DNA from: Rhizobium halophilum
GTDB lineage: Bacteria > Pseudomonadota > Alphaproteobacteria > Rhizobiales > Rhizobiaceae
Length of the DNA stretch: 64,000 nucleotides
Direction of reading: 5' to 3'
NCBI RefSeq assembly: GCF_021648825.1
Contig: NZ_JAKJHS010000007.1
Location: forward strand, 1 to 64,000
A program made the translations under genes and the position numbers. Shown in pieces: positions 52,221 through 62,026 of the stretch (the first letter of the stretch is position 1; every line of letters begins with the position of its first letter). The notes under the pieces were generated by a model that saw only the letters and a program-made list of their open reading frames with translations, searched no databases and was not told where the DNA came from.

Positions 52221-53456
52221 ATGTCCTCCTTCTCCTTCGTCCATGCTGCAGACCTCCACCTCGGCAGTCCTTTCCATGGGCTGGCGATGAAAGACGCTGG
52301 GGTGGCGGAGTTGTTCATGGAGGCGAGCCGCAAAGCTTTCACGGCACTCGTCGATCAGGCGATCGAAAGGCAGGTCGATTTCTTGCTGGTTGCCGGCGAC
52401 GTCTATGACGGCGACTGGAAGGACAACAAGATCGGCCTCTTCTTCAACCGGGAAGTGGCGCGGCTGGAGAGGGCAGAAATCCCGGTCTTTCTCCTCAAGG
52501 GTAACCACGACGCCGAAAGTGTGATCACGAAAACGATCACCCTGCCGAAGAATGTGCGCGAGTTTCCCGTCAACAAGGCCGGCACCTTTACGCTTGACCA
52601 CCTGAAGGTGGCGCTGCACGGACAAGGGTTTGCCGAGCGATCTGCGACGGACAACCTGGCGTTGGCCTATCCGCCGGCAAAGCCCGGCTGGTTCAACATC
52701 GGCGTGCTGCACACCTCCCTGACGGGGCGCGAGCCGCATGCACCCTATGCCCCTTGTTCGGTGGATGACCTGCGCTCGCGCGGTTACGACTATTGGGCGC
52801 TCGGCCATGTGCATGACCACGAGGTCGTGGCAGAGGACCCCTATGTCGTCTTTCCCGGCAACCTGCAAGGTCGCAGCATCCGCGAGCAGGGTGCCAAAGG
52901 GGCAGTGGTGGTGACCGTTGAGGACCGGCGGATCAGCCTCGAGCGGATCATCACCGACAGCGCGCGCTTTGCCGAGAAGACGGTGATGGTTGAGCCGGAG
53001 GACGACCTGCCGGCGATCCTGCGGCGGATCGAGGCGGCCTTGGAAAACATCGCCGAAGCGATGGAGGGACGCCCTCTGGCGTTGCGCATCCGCCTGGCGG
53101 GAACGAGCCGCCACCGTCGCGAACTCCTGGCGCGCGCGCAGGATTTTCGCGACGAGGCGCAGGCCGCCTGCCATCGCTGCCATGAGGACATCTGGCTGGA
53201 GAAGGTCGAGGTTCGCGTCGAGGACGTCAGGACGGTCGCAGCCGGCGCATCCGCCCCCCTGGGGCTCGACGGACTGCTGTCACTGGATACGTTTCCGCCG
53301 GAGCTTCTGGCAGAGGCGGAGGCGAAGGTTGCGGAGATCGCCGTCCGGCTTCCCGGCGGCCTCGGCGCACAGGACCGGGCGCTGGGCGAGGATGCCGAAA
53401 CACTGTTGGCCGAAGCACGGGAGCTTCTGCTTGGCCGTGCGGGAGGCGCCCCCTAG
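52221..53456 (+). CDS. SbcD-like DNA repair exonuclease (calcineurin-like metallophosphoesterase)
   Basis: A 411-residue cytoplasmic enzyme of the SbcD/Mre11 group. The metallophosphoesterase motifs run in order: HAADLHLGSPF, LLVAGDVYDGD, FLLKGNHDAE, and HTS then ALGHVHDHEVV. The C-terminal part (about 250-411) would contact the partner ATPase. Its stop overlaps the next gene's start by one base (TAGTG), so the two are translationally coupled. With YhaN-like ATPase it forms a nuclease/ATPase repair pair (inference from YhaM/YhaN and SbcCD). Confidence 0.88.
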   Translation: MSSFSFVHAADLHLGSPFHGLAMKDAGVAELFMEASRKAFTALVDQAIERQVDFLLVAGDVYDGDWKDNKIGLFFNREVARLERAEIPVFLLKGNHDAESVITKTITLPKNVREFPVNKAGTFTLDHLKVALHGQGFAERSATDNLALAYPPAKPGWFNIGVLHTSLTGREPHAPYAPCSVDDLRSRGYDYWALGHVHDHEVVAEDPYVVFPGNLQGRSIREQGAKGAVVVTVEDRRISLERIITDSARFAEKTVMVEPEDDLPAILRRIEAALENIAEAMEGRPLALRIRLAGTSRHRRELLARAQDFRDEAQAACHRCHEDIWLEKVEVRVEDVRTVAAGASAPLGLDGLLSLDTFPPELLAEAEAKVAEIAVRLPGGLGAQDRALGEDAETLLAEARELLLGRAGGAP

Positions 53457-56400
53457 TGCGCTTCGACCGCCTCGACATCCTGCGCTATGGCGCGCTTACC
53501 GACCGCAGCCTTGCGTTTCGCCCGGATGCGCGACTGCACATCATCTACGGCCCCAACGAAGCCGGAAAATCCTCCGCACTGTCGGCGATCTCCGACCTTC
53601 TGTTCGGCTTCCCCACCGCCGCCCAGTACAGCTTCCAGCACGACCCCGCGAGCTTGAGGGTCGGCGCCGCGATCGCAGCGCGCGATGGAGCCCGGCTCGC
53701 TTTCCGCCGCCGGCGTGGTCGCAAGAGCACGCTTCTGGCCGCGACGGATGCGGAGGAGGCGTTGCCGGACGATATTCTGACGCCGTTCCTCGGCACGCTC
53801 AGCCGCGATGTCTTCGAGCGGGCGTTCGGGCTAAACTCGGCATTGCTCAGGGCCGGCGGCGAAAGCATGCTGAAGAGCGGCGGCGAGATCGGCAGCCTGT
53901 TGTTTTCCGCCGCCTCCGGCCTCACCGGACTTGCCGACATGCGCAAGAGCCTGGAAGCCGAGGCCGACGCGATCTATGCGCCGCGCAAGTCCAAGGACCG
54001 GCTGTTCTACCAGGTGCTCGACGCACACGACGAGGCGCGGCGGGCCGAGCGCGACAACGAGCTGAAGTCCGGCGACTGGAAAAAGCTGATCGCCGAACAG
54101 ACGGAGCTTGAAACGGAATTGGCCGCCGTACTTTCTGAGCGGCAGGAAACGCGGCGTGCGCTCGACCGGCTGCGCATGCTGCAGCGGCTCGATCCGATCA
54201 TCCGCGAGATCGACCGCGAGCGCGAACAACTGGCGCAATACGAGTGGCTGGCGGGTCTTCCCGCCGAGTTCGAGCGACAGCTCGCCGCGCTCCTGGAGCG
54301 TCGGCGGGAAAACGAGGCCGCGCGTCGGCGGGGCGAGGCGGATCTGGCGCGCCTGCGCGACGATATTGCCGCCGTTCACGTCAATGATCCGCTGCTTACG
54401 GCCTCCGCCGCCATCATGGCCGCCCACGCGGATAAGGGCGTCTACGAGAAGGCACGCGTCGATATCGCTCGCGTGCGGGCCGAAGTGGAGGAGTTCGACC
54501 AGCGCCTGGCGAAGGCGGCCCGCGGTCTGGGGCTCGCCGGCACCGCCGAGCTGGAAAGCCGTCAGCCACCGGATGCCGATCTCGCTCGCCTGCGCGCGCT
54601 GGTGGAGGAGGGGACCGGTCTCGACCGCAGCCTGCGTAATGTGCGGGAGCGGATGGAGGAACAGCACGAGGCGCTGAGGCGGATGCAGCTGGGCCGCGAA
54701 GCGCGGCGCGCGGTCGATCCCAAGCCCTGGGCGGACCAACTGGCAGCGCTGCAGCCCGACCTCGCGGAACTGCAACGCACGGAAACCCTGCAGGTCAAGC
54801 TGAACCGTGCAGAGGCGGACCTCGCGGCGGCCGTCGGGCGGCTCGATCCGCGTGTTGCCGACATCCGCGCACTGGCGTCAGCCCCGCTGCCGGAGGCGGC
54901 GGAGCTTTCGAATCATCGCCGGCTGATCGACGAGGTCAAAGGGGAAGCCAAAGCCGCAGCGGCGCGTGTGGGTGCGTTGGAAGAGGAAGACGGGAAGCTC
55001 CGGCATCAGCTGGAGGCGCTGGAAGGTGCCGGGCGCATCGTCTCGCGTGAGGACATTGCGGCGAGCCGATCGGAGCGTGACGGCATGCTGGCGAGCCTTC
55101 GGGAGGCTCCGGAGCCCGCAGGCTTCGATCGCCTGGCCGCGGGCATCACCAAGGCCGACCGGCTGGCGGATGCGGCGCTGGCGGATGCCGAGCGTGTCAG
55201 CCAGCATGCGCAGCTGACGCTGCGGAGGGGCGAGCTGGAGCAGGCCCTGAAGACGGCACGGGGCGAGGCGAGGCAGGCCGATATCGCACTGTCTGATGCC
55301 CTGACGGATTACGAAGATGCCTTCCGTGCCTCCGGCATCCGCCCCTCCGCTCCCGAGCGGATGATCGAGTGGCGCCGGGCTGTGGAGGAGGGCTTTCGCC
55401 AGCTGCGCGAGATCGACCTCCTGCGCGACGAACTGGAAGCGCTGCGGCTGAAGGAAGAGAAGGCGCGGCCGGCACTGCTTGCGCTCGCCGATGCCGTGGG
55501 GCTGGCGGCCGTTGCCCTACCGACGGTCGCGATCGGCCGGGGGCTGGAGCGCAAGCTTGGCGAGATTGGCCAGGAATGGACCGACAGCCGCGCCGGCGAA
55601 ACCAAGCGGGCCATGGCAGAGGAGGAAGTTGCGCGGCTCGCGGAACGCGAACTCGCCCTTCTCGACGAGGTCGCCCGCTGGCACGGACAGTTCGCTGCGG
55701 CGGCAGTTGCGGTCGGTTTGTCCGAAGATGCCGATCCAGCGATGGCGATTGCAGCACTTGAGGCGTGGCGCAGCGTGCCGGACCTGCTCGACGAGCGCCA
55801 GAACCGCCAAAGACGAGTTCGCGGCATGGCGCGTGACATGGAAGCCTTTGAGGAGGCGGCCCAGAAGCTTGTCGCCTCCGTGGCACCGGACCTCGTCGGT
55901 GTTCCGGCCGATGTCGCGACGGGCCTGATGCACGAGCGGATGTTGGCGGCAACGGCGGAGAACAAGCACAGGGCGGCGCTTTCCGCTGACCTCGAGCGCG
56001 TCGCGCTCTCGCTCACGCGGCTTGGCGCGGAGGAGAAGGAACTGGCGGCGGAAGCCGAAGACATTGCAGCGCGTCTTTCGAGACCGGTGGAGGAGCTGCC
56101 GCGGGTGCTTGAGGACCTGCGCGAGCGGCACCGGCTGGAGGGCGGCCTGAGGCAATGCCGGGAGCGGTTCACCGAACACGCGGATGGGACATCGGAGGAG
56201 GACGTCCGGGCAGCACTCGAAGGCTTCGACCGGGTGGCCGCGGGGCTCGAGGTCGAGCGGCTCGACCAGGAGGACGCGCAACTCGTGGACCGCGTCTCGG
56301 ACCTGCGCGCCGCCCGGGCCGACAACGAACGCCGCCGGCGAGACCTCGAAACCGGAATCGGGGCCGAGCGCGCGGTCTTCCAGAAGCTGGCGGCCGAAGC

Positions 56401-56899
56401 CGAGGCGAGAGACCTGGCCCGCCGCTGGGTGGTGCTGAAGCTCGCCGCAAGCCTGCTCTCCTCCTCCATGGAGAGCTATCGCGAGCGCCAGGCCGATCCG
56501 GTGATGAAGCGGGCAGGTGAGCTGTTTTCCAACCTGACCGGCGGCCGTTTCACGCGCCTCCTGCAAGTTTATGACGAGCGCGACGAGTTGCAGCTGGCCG
56601 TGGAGCGCCAGACGGGCGAACAGGTGCCGCTGCCAGGGCTCAGCGAAGGCACCGGCGACCAGCTCTATCTCGCACTGCGCCTGGCCTTCCTGGAAGACTA
56701 CTGCCGCCGCAACGAGCCGGCGCCGCTGGTGCTCGACGACATTTTTCAAACCTTCGACGACGAACGCACTGCCGCCGGCCTGCGCACACTGGCCGCTGCC
56801 GGTGAGACCCACCAGACGCTGCTGTTCACCCACCAGATGAGCGTGGTGGAGACGGCGAAGCGGGAACTGGGGGATGGTGTGGATGTCGTGCGGTTGTGA
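53456..56899 (+). CDS. YhaN/SbcC-like AAA ATPase with long coiled coil
   Basis: An 1147-residue SMC/Rad50-like ATPase. Walker A (YGPNEAGKSSALSAISDL, about 35-52) is at the N-terminus, the ABC signature LSEGTGDQLYLALRLA and Walker B PLVLDDIFQTFDDER are at the C-terminus, and the middle (about 200-950) is a long coiled coil very rich in Ala, Arg, Glu and Leu. The domain order is that of YhaN/Rad50. The start is GTG 53456 overlapping the previous stop. No Zn-hook CxxC was seen at the middle, unlike Rad50, so tethering is probably by another route. Partner: the SbcD-like nuclease upstream. Confidence 0.88.
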   Translation: MRFDRLDILRYGALTDRSLAFRPDARLHIIYGPNEAGKSSALSAISDLLFGFPTAAQYSFQHDPASLRVGAAIAARDGARLAFRRRRGRKSTLLAATDAEEALPDDILTPFLGTLSRDVFERAFGLNSALLRAGGESMLKSGGEIGSLLFSAASGLTGLADMRKSLEAEADAIYAPRKSKDRLFYQVLDAHDEARRAERDNELKSGDWKKLIAEQTELETELAAVLSERQETRRALDRLRMLQRLDPIIREIDREREQLAQYEWLAGLPAEFERQLAALLERRRENEAARRRGEADLARLRDDIAAVHVNDPLLTASAAIMAAHADKGVYEKARVDIARVRAEVEEFDQRLAKAARGLGLAGTAELESRQPPDADLARLRALVEEGTGLDRSLRNVRERMEEQHEALRRMQLGREARRAVDPKPWADQLAALQPDLAELQRTETLQVKLNRAEADLAAAVGRLDPRVADIRALASAPLPEAAELSNHRRLIDEVKGEAKAAAARVGALEEEDGKLRHQLEALEGAGRIVSREDIAASRSERDGMLASLREAPEPAGFDRLAAGITKADRLADAALADAERVSQHAQLTLRRGELEQALKTARGEARQADIALSDALTDYEDAFRASGIRPSAPERMIEWRRAVEEGFRQLREIDLLRDELEALRLKEEKARPALLALADAVGLAAVALPTVAIGRGLERKLGEIGQEWTDSRAGETKRAMAEEEVARLAERELALLDEVARWHGQFAAAAVAVGLSEDADPAMAIAALEAWRSVPDLLDERQNRQRRVRGMARDMEAFEEAAQKLVASVAPDLVGVPADVATGLMHERMLAATAENKHRAALSADLERVALSLTRLGAEEKELAAEAEDIAARLSRPVEELPRVLEDLRERHRLEGGLRQCRERFTEHADGTSEEDVRAALEGFDRVAAGLEVERLDQEDAQLVDRVSDLRAARADNERRRRDLETGIGAERAVFQKLAAEAEARDLARRWVVLKLAASLLSSSMESYRERQADPVMKRAGELFSNLTGGRFTRLLQVYDERDELQLAVERQTGEQVPLPGLSEGTGDQLYLALRLAFLEDYCRRNEPAPLVLDDIFQTFDDERTAAGLRTLAAAGETHQTLLFTHQMSVVETAKRELGDGVDVVRL

Positions 56900-57107
56900 G
56901 GGGACTATTAGGCCCACACGCAGATCGGTCCGGTTGCGAGCCTTATCACGAGTGTGGACAGCATGTCGCTTTTGTTGCCCCGCCGCATTGCAAGACGGCT
57001 GTGACGTCAACAAAGTCCAGGGGTTGAAAGTGTGGCGGTATTTGTGGCGGCGGAAAGCGCCAGCGTCTGCTAACTCGCCGCAAGCGTTTGATTTCATTGA
57101 GAAAAAA

Positions 57108-57183
57108 TGGTGGGCGATGAGAGACTCGAACTCCCGACATCCTCGGTGTAAACGAGGCGCTCTACCAACTGAGCTAATCGCCC
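57108..57183 (-). tRNA. tRNA-Val (anticodon TAC)
   Basis: A 76-nt cloverleaf on the minus strand with CCA encoded at 57110-57108. Acceptor GGGCGAT/ATCGCCC; the anticodon stem CCTCG/CGAGG encloses TTTACAC, giving anticodon TAC. Confidence 0.95.
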
Positions 57184-57353
57184 TTTCGCGTCGCGGAGCA
57201 TGTCCGCCGCGTCGGTGGGCGTGATCTATGCGGATCGCGGAGAAACCGCAAGAGGCTTTTGCGGAAATTTCGAAAAATTTGGTAGTTGAAGGCGGGGAAA
57301 CGTGGCGCGCCGGGGAAAGGCGAGGGGGTTCATCCTTTTGTCTTGAATGTTGC

Positions 57354-57382
57354 TTGACACCTGTTCGCGAACCTCTTAGTTA
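57354..57382 (+). promoter_or_regulatory. Promoter of the tRNA-Asp pair
   Basis: TTGACA (57354-57359), a 17-base spacer and TAGTTA (57377-57382). It lies 59 bases before the first tRNA-Asp. Confidence 0.6.
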
Positions 57383-57441
57383 GCCGCTCAACCGAGGCGG
57401 TCGAGGCTGCTCCGGCGAGGGTCTTGGCCCTTACGAAATGC

Positions 57442-57518
57442 GCGGGTGTAGCTCAGTTGGTTAGAGTGCCGGCCTGTCACGCCGGAGGTCGCGGGTTCGA
57501 GCCCCGTCACTCGCGCCA
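57442..57518 (+). tRNA. tRNA-Asp (anticodon GTC), copy 1
   Basis: A 77-nt cloverleaf with encoded CCA: acceptor GCGGGTG/CACTCGC, anticodon stem GCCGG/CCGGA-type enclosing CTGTCAC (anticodon GTC), T-loop GGTTCGAGC. Confidence 0.95.
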
Positions 57519-57579
57519 TTCGTATCCTCGAACTCTTCCGATGTTCCCCGGAATGTTGGATCGCCGCAAGGCATCATGC

Positions 57580-57656
57580 GCGGGTGTAGCTCAGTCGGTT
57601 AGAGTGCCGGCCTGTCACGCCGGAGGTCGCGGGTTCGAGCCCCGTCACTCGCGCCA
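57580..57656 (+). tRNA. tRNA-Asp (anticodon GTC), copy 2
   Basis: Differs from copy 1 at one D-loop base (CAGTCGG rather than CAGTTGG). It lies 61 bases downstream and is probably in the same transcript. Confidence 0.95.
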
Positions 57657-58095
57657 CTTCTTCATTGTTTCCGATCAGTTCCTGTCAGGGATACGGCGCT
57701 TTAGCGTTGTCTAAAATATTTGTTGCCTGCTCTTGCGGTGGATTTCCGGTGGCTTAAATGGGGGCTACGATCCACTGCGGCTGAGGATCGACCGTTTCCC
57801 CTGGCTCTTGCCGGCAGTTCCCTGTCTGGGCGCCGGCGCAATCACGTTATTGCAGGTATGGTCTCGTTTCTTCGTGCGGTTTTTGCCGCTCCGGTAGTGC
57901 GTTTGCGTGTGCCTTGTGATTGTCCTGCGACCTTATGTGCACCTGTGCCATTTCGGCACGGAACCGCGAGTCTAAATGTCTTGCGCCGAAGCGTGGGCTG
58001 GGGTAGTCACGGGCCAATTGCAATGCACGTTCGCTTTGCCCGCGCATTGCTGATTGAGCGCCGCTCGGCGCTTACGGCAAGCAGGATCGCTCAAT
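57657..58095. other. 439-base intergenic region before nuoA, no gene recognised
   Basis: The ORFs here (57720-58103 and others) have no ribosome site or protein-like composition. The region should hold the end of the tRNA-Asp transcript and the promoter of the complex I operon. I could assign neither a clear -35/-10 pair nor a terminator. Confidence 0.5.
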
Positions 58096-58461
58096 ATGAC
58101 TGAACTACTCAGTTCCTACCTTCCGATCGCAATCTTCATCGGAATCTCGCTGGTGATCGGGCTGGCTCTGCTGATTGCCCCCTTTGCGGTTGCCTACAAG
58201 GCGCCCGATTCGGAGAAGCTTTCAGCTTATGAATGCGGCTTCAATGCGTTCGACGACGCGCGCATGAAGTTCGACATCCGATTCTACCTCGTGTCGATCC
58301 TGTTCATCATCTTCGATCTGGAGGTCGCCTTCCTCTTCCCATGGGCACTGTCCTTCGGTGAGATCGGCTGGTTCGGCTTCTGGTCCATGATGGTGTTCCT
58401 GGCCGTGCTCACGATCGGCTTTATTTACGAATGGAAGAAAGGAGCGCTGGAATGGGAGTAG
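58096..58461 (+). CDS. nuoA: NADH-quinone oxidoreductase subunit A
   Basis: A 121-residue membrane subunit of complex I with three helices. It begins [20 protein letters not shown]; the loop [21 protein letters not shown] is the family signature, and the third helix ends in [17 protein letters not shown] 58096 is chosen by family length. Its last 10 bases overlap the start of nuoB (ATG 58452). First gene of the operon. Confidence 0.96.
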   Translation: MTELLSSYLPIAIFIGISLVIGLALLIAPFAVAYKAPDSEKLSAYECGFNAFDDARMKFDIRFYLVSILFIIFDLEVAFLFPWALSFGEIGWFGFWSMMVFLAVLTIGFIYEWKKGALEWE

Positions 58462-59033
58462 TCGATAGCGGCAACACCCTCGTTGCGCCACAACCTAAGG
58501 GCATCATTGATCCCGCGACCGGCAAGCCGGTCGGCAGCGATGACCGCTTCTTCGGCGAGATCAACAACGAGCTCGCCGACAAGGGCTTTCTCGTCACCTC
58601 AACCGACGAGCTGATCACCTGGGCCCGCACGGGCTCGCTGATGTGGATGACCTTCGGTCTCGCCTGCTGCGCCGTAGAAATGATGCACATGTCGATGCCG
58701 CGCTATGATGCCGAGCGCTTCGGCTTTGCGCCGCGCGCTTCACCGCGCCAGTCCGACGTTATGATCGTTGCCGGCACGCTGACCAACAAGATGGCGCCAG
58801 CACTGCGCAAGGTCTACGACCAGATGCCGGAGCCGCGTTACGTCATCTCCATGGGCTCCTGCGCCAACGGCGGCGGCTATTATCATTACTCGTATTCGGT
58901 GGTGCGAGGCTGCGACCGTGTGGTGCCTGTGGACATTTATGTTCCGGGCTGTCCCCCCACGGCAGAGGCGCTGCTTTACGGCGTGCTTCTTCTGCAGAAG
59001 AAGATCCGCCGCACCGGCACGATCGAGCGCTAA
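58452..59033 (+). CDS. nuoB: NADH-quinone oxidoreductase subunit B
   Basis: Peripheral subunit that carries cluster N2, the last Fe-S centre before quinone. The 193-residue protein has the ligand cysteines in [24 protein letters not shown] and [14 protein letters not shown]. The N-terminal [20 protein letters not shown] is a rhizobial-type extension. ATG 58452 lies within the end of nuoA, so translation is coupled; the frame is open from 58431. Confidence 0.96.
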   Translation: MGVVDSGNTLVAPQPKGIIDPATGKPVGSDDRFFGEINNELADKGFLVTSTDELITWARTGSLMWMTFGLACCAVEMMHMSMPRYDAERFGFAPRASPRQSDVMIVAGTLTNKMAPALRKVYDQMPEPRYVISMGSCANGGGYYHYSYSVVRGCDRVVPVDIYVPGCPPTAEALLYGVLLLQKKIRRTGTIER

Positions 59034-59049
59034 GGGCGAGGACCAGATC

Positions 59050-59652
59050 ATGAGCGAAGCCTTGAGAGACCTCTCGGCCTATATCGCGGAGATGCATCCC
59101 GAACTGGTGCAGTCCTCGGATTTTGCCTTCGGCGAACTGACGCTAACGGCAGCGCCGGAAAACATCGTCGCGTTGCTGACCTTCCTGCGTGACGACGTGC
59201 AGTGCGCCTTCGTCAACTTTGTCGATATCTGTGGCGTTGACTGGCCGCAGCGCGAGAAGCGTTTCGACGTCGTCTACCACCTCCTGTCGCTGCGCCAGAA
59301 CACGCGCATCCGTATCAAGGTGATGATCGGCGAGGACGAAGCGGTGCCATCGGCATGCGGCGTCTATCCAGGCGCGGATTGGTTTGAGCGTGAAGCCTGG
59401 GACATGTACGGCATCCTGTTTACCGGTCACCCGGACCTGCGCCGTATCCTGACGGACTATGGCTTCGAGGGGCATCCGCTGCGCAAGGACTTTCCGACCA
59501 GCGGCCTGGTGGAAGTCCGATACGACGATTCGGCAAAGCGGGTTGTGTACGAGCCCGTGGAGCTTCGCCAGGAATTCCGAAGCTTCGACTTTCTCTCACC
59601 CTGGGAAGGCACTGACTATGTGCTCCCGGGAGATGAGAAGGCGAAAGTCTAG
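59050..59652 (+). CDS. nuoC: NADH-quinone oxidoreductase subunit C
   Basis: A 200-residue subunit of the hydrophilic arm (30 kDa homologue). The family blocks are [42 protein letters not shown] and [26 protein letters not shown] 59050 follows the short GGGCGAGGACCAGATC; the frame is open from 58918 but inside nuoB. It is separate from nuoD, not the NuoCD fusion of enterobacteria. Confidence 0.96.
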   Translation: MSEALRDLSAYIAEMHPELVQSSDFAFGELTLTAAPENIVALLTFLRDDVQCAFVNFVDICGVDWPQREKRFDVVYHLLSLRQNTRIRIKVMIGEDEAVPSACGVYPGADWFEREAWDMYGILFTGHPDLRRILTDYGFEGHPLRKDFPTSGLVEVRYDDSAKRVVYEPVELRQEFRSFDFLSPWEGTDYVLPGDEKAKV

Positions 59653-59726
59653 AAATCGGCGCCTCGGCGCCGTCGCTGCTTTTCATTCCGCCGTTCGGCT
59701 TAGCCGCTCGGCATGGAGCTGACAGA

Positions 59727-60917
59727 ATGAACGAACACAACGTCCGCAACTTCAACATAAACTTTGGTCCGCAGCATCCGGCCGCGCACGGCGTGTTGCG
59801 TCTTGTGCTGGAACTGGACGGCGAGATTGTCGAGCGCGTTGATCCCCATATCGGTCTTTTGCACCGAGGCACCGAAAAGCTGATCGAGACGAGAACCTAT
59901 CTCCAGGCGCTGCCGTATTTCGACCGTCTGGACTATGTTGCGCCGATGAGCCAGGAGCATGCCTACTGCCTGGCTGTCGAAAAGCTCCTCGGCATCGAAA
60001 TCCCGATCCGGGGCCAGTTAATCCGCGTCCTGTACTCCGAAATCAGCCGCATCAAGTCGCACCTGCTTAACGTGACCACGCAGGCGATGGACGTCGGTGC
60101 CTTGACGCCTCCGCTCTGGGGCTTCGAAGAGCGCGAGAAGCTGATGGTATTCTACGAGCGTGCCTCCGGCTCGCGCATGCACGCGGCGTATTTCCGCCCC
60201 GGTGGCGTCCACCAAGACCTGCCGCCGGAGCTGGTGGAGGATATCGGCGCGTGGTGCGACCCGTTCCTGGGGACGCTGGACGACATTGACGAGTTGCTGA
60301 CCGGCAACCGCATCTTCAAGCAGCGCAATGTTGATATCGGCGTCGTCAAGCTGGAAGACGCCTTGGCGTGGGGCTTTTCCGGCGTGATGGTGCGTGGCTC
60401 AGGTGCGGCCTGGGACCTGCGCAAGTCGCAGCCGTACGAATGCTACGCGGACATGGACTTCGATATCCCGATCGGCAAGAATGGCGACTGTTTCGACCGT
60501 TATCTGATCCGCATGATCGAGATGCGCGAGTCGGTGAAGATCATGAAGCAGTGCGTCAACCGCCTGCTAGGCGACGCCAAGGTCGGCGCGGTCTCGTCGC
60601 TGGACGGCAAGGTCGTGCCGCCGAAGCGTGCGGAGATGAAGCGCTCGATGGAGGCGCTGATTCATCACTTCAAGCTCTATACGGAAGGTTATCACGTGCC
60701 GGCCGGGGAGGTGTATGCGGCCATCGAGGCACCGAAGGGTGAGTTTGGTGTCTATCTCGTGGCCGATGGCACTAACAAGCCCTACCGCCTGAAGATCCGG
60801 GCGCCGGGCTTTGCCCATCTGCAGGCGATGGACTTCATGTGCCGCGGGCATCAGTTGGCGGACGTGTCGGCGATCCTCGGCTCGCTCGATATCGTGTTCG
60901 GCGAGGTCGACCGCTGA
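59727..60917 (+). CDS. nuoD: NADH-quinone oxidoreductase subunit D
   Basis: A 396-residue subunit (49 kDa homologue) that together with NuoB forms the quinone site. It has [56 protein letters not shown] and [21 protein letters not shown], ending in [13 protein letters not shown] with the conserved Arg. 74 bases separate it from nuoC and 74 from nuoE. Confidence 0.97.
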   Translation: MNEHNVRNFNINFGPQHPAAHGVLRLVLELDGEIVERVDPHIGLLHRGTEKLIETRTYLQALPYFDRLDYVAPMSQEHAYCLAVEKLLGIEIPIRGQLIRVLYSEISRIKSHLLNVTTQAMDVGALTPPLWGFEEREKLMVFYERASGSRMHAAYFRPGGVHQDLPPELVEDIGAWCDPFLGTLDDIDELLTGNRIFKQRNVDIGVVKLEDALAWGFSGVMVRGSGAAWDLRKSQPYECYADMDFDIPIGKNGDCFDRYLIRMIEMRESVKIMKQCVNRLLGDAKVGAVSSLDGKVVPPKRAEMKRSMEALIHHFKLYTEGYHVPAGEVYAAIEAPKGEFGVYLVADGTNKPYRLKIRAPGFAHLQAMDFMCRGHQLADVSAILGSLDIVFGEVDR

Positions 60918-60991
60918 TGACTTGCGTCCCGGCTTCAACAGGCGCTGCGGCAGGGCAGTGTGGATCCAAGACTGATAAGGCGTAACAAAGA

Positions 60992-61939
60992 ATGTCCGTT
61001 CGTCGACTAGCCGAAGACAATGTGCAACCGGCATCGTTCGCCTTCACCGAGGAGAACGCCGCCTGGGCCGAAGCGACCATCCGCAAGTACCCGCAAGGGC
61101 GCCAGCAATCGGCAGTGATCCCGCTGTTGATGCGGGCACAGGAGCAGGACGGCTGGGTCACGCGGGCGGCGATCGAATTCGTCGCGCAGAAGCTCGACAT
61201 GGCGTTCATTCGCGTACTGGAAGTGGCGACCTTCTACACCCAGTTCCAGCTGAAACCGATCGGCACCCGCGCGCATATCCAAGTCTGCGGTACAACCCCC
61301 TGCATGTTGCGGGGCGCCGAGGACCTGATCAAGGTGTGCAAGTCCAGGATCAACCCCAATCCGCTTGAGCTCAACGAGGACGGCACGCTGAGCTGGGAAG
61401 AGGTCGAGTGTCAGGGCGCCTGCGTCAACGCGCCGATGATCATGATCTTCAAGGACGCCTATGAAGACCTCACGCCCACGCAGCTGGAGCATATCATCGA
61501 CCGCTTCCACGCCGGACGAGGGCATGAGATCACGCCCGGCCCGCAGATAGATCGCCTTGTGTCTGCCCCGGTTGGCGGTCCGACGACGCTGACGGAAGAC
61601 ACCAAGCCGGCCCGTCCGAATCTAGAGCCGGCGCCGAGCACCGATGAAGCCGGTTCGCCGGGTCCCATGGCGCCCACCGATGCAGGGCGTGCCAAGGACA
61701 CGGCGGAAGAGGCTGATCCATCAATCAAGACGCCGCTGACGGACAAGGCTGGTGCCAAGAAGCGTGTGAAGACGGCGCAGGAGCAGCCCCTTTCGGCGAC
61801 GGCTTCGACACCAAAGCCGGACAAGAAAAGCGCCGGCGCTGCCGTTGAAGGCGCACCGCCGGAGCCGGGGGCGGTTTCTGGCGATGCCAAGCCGAAGCGG
61901 ACACGGAAGAAGACGACGCCGGAAGGCGACGCGTCGTAA
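60992..61939 (+). CDS. nuoE: NADH-quinone oxidoreductase subunit E with a long low-complexity tail
   Basis: The first about 190 residues are the 24 kDa thioredoxin-fold subunit with a [2Fe-2S] cluster: the ligand cysteines are in QVCGTTPCMLRGAED and VECQGACVNAPM. It helps carry electrons near the FMN of NuoF. From about 195 to 315 the chain is a tail rich in Pro, Ala, Lys, Thr and Glu (GPTTLTEDTKPARPN, DKAGAKKRVKTAQEQ, KPKRTRKKTTPEGDAS) that has no counterpart in E. coli NuoE (166 aa). Such tails occur in rhizobial NuoE; they look disordered, with a basic end. Confidence 0.93.
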   Translation: MSVRRLAEDNVQPASFAFTEENAAWAEATIRKYPQGRQQSAVIPLLMRAQEQDGWVTRAAIEFVAQKLDMAFIRVLEVATFYTQFQLKPIGTRAHIQVCGTTPCMLRGAEDLIKVCKSRINPNPLELNEDGTLSWEEVECQGACVNAPMIMIFKDAYEDLTPTQLEHIIDRFHAGRGHEITPGPQIDRLVSAPVGGPTTLTEDTKPARPNLEPAPSTDEAGSPGPMAPTDAGRAKDTAEEADPSIKTPLTDKAGAKKRVKTAQEQPLSATASTPKPDKKSAGAAVEGAPPEPGAVSGDAKPKRTRKKTTPEGDAS

Positions 61940-62026
61940 GGAATGCGAATTTTTGTGCGGCCTCCGCTTTGGTCGCATGATGCATAGCAACGGCCGGCAG
62001 ATGTCGGCGGACCGGTGGAATAGATC

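Noticed and set aside
55309..57097. Long minus-strand ORFs (386 and 526 aa) opposite the YhaN-like gene
   Set aside because: Low-complexity Ser/Arg or Arg/His/Gly composition caused by high GC on the opposite strand; overlaps a solid ABC ATPase.
56874..57224. A 116-aa ORF containing WWAMRDSNSRHPRCKRGALP
   Set aside because: It is the antisense translation of the tRNA-Val gene.
57424..57714. A 96-aa plus-strand ORF with two copies of CAGVAQLVRVPACHAGG
   Set aside because: It is the translation of the two tRNA-Asp genes; the repeat reflects the tandem tRNAs.
57720..58103. A 127-aa ORF before nuoA
   Set aside because: It overlaps nuoA, lacks a ribosome site and has no recognisable character.
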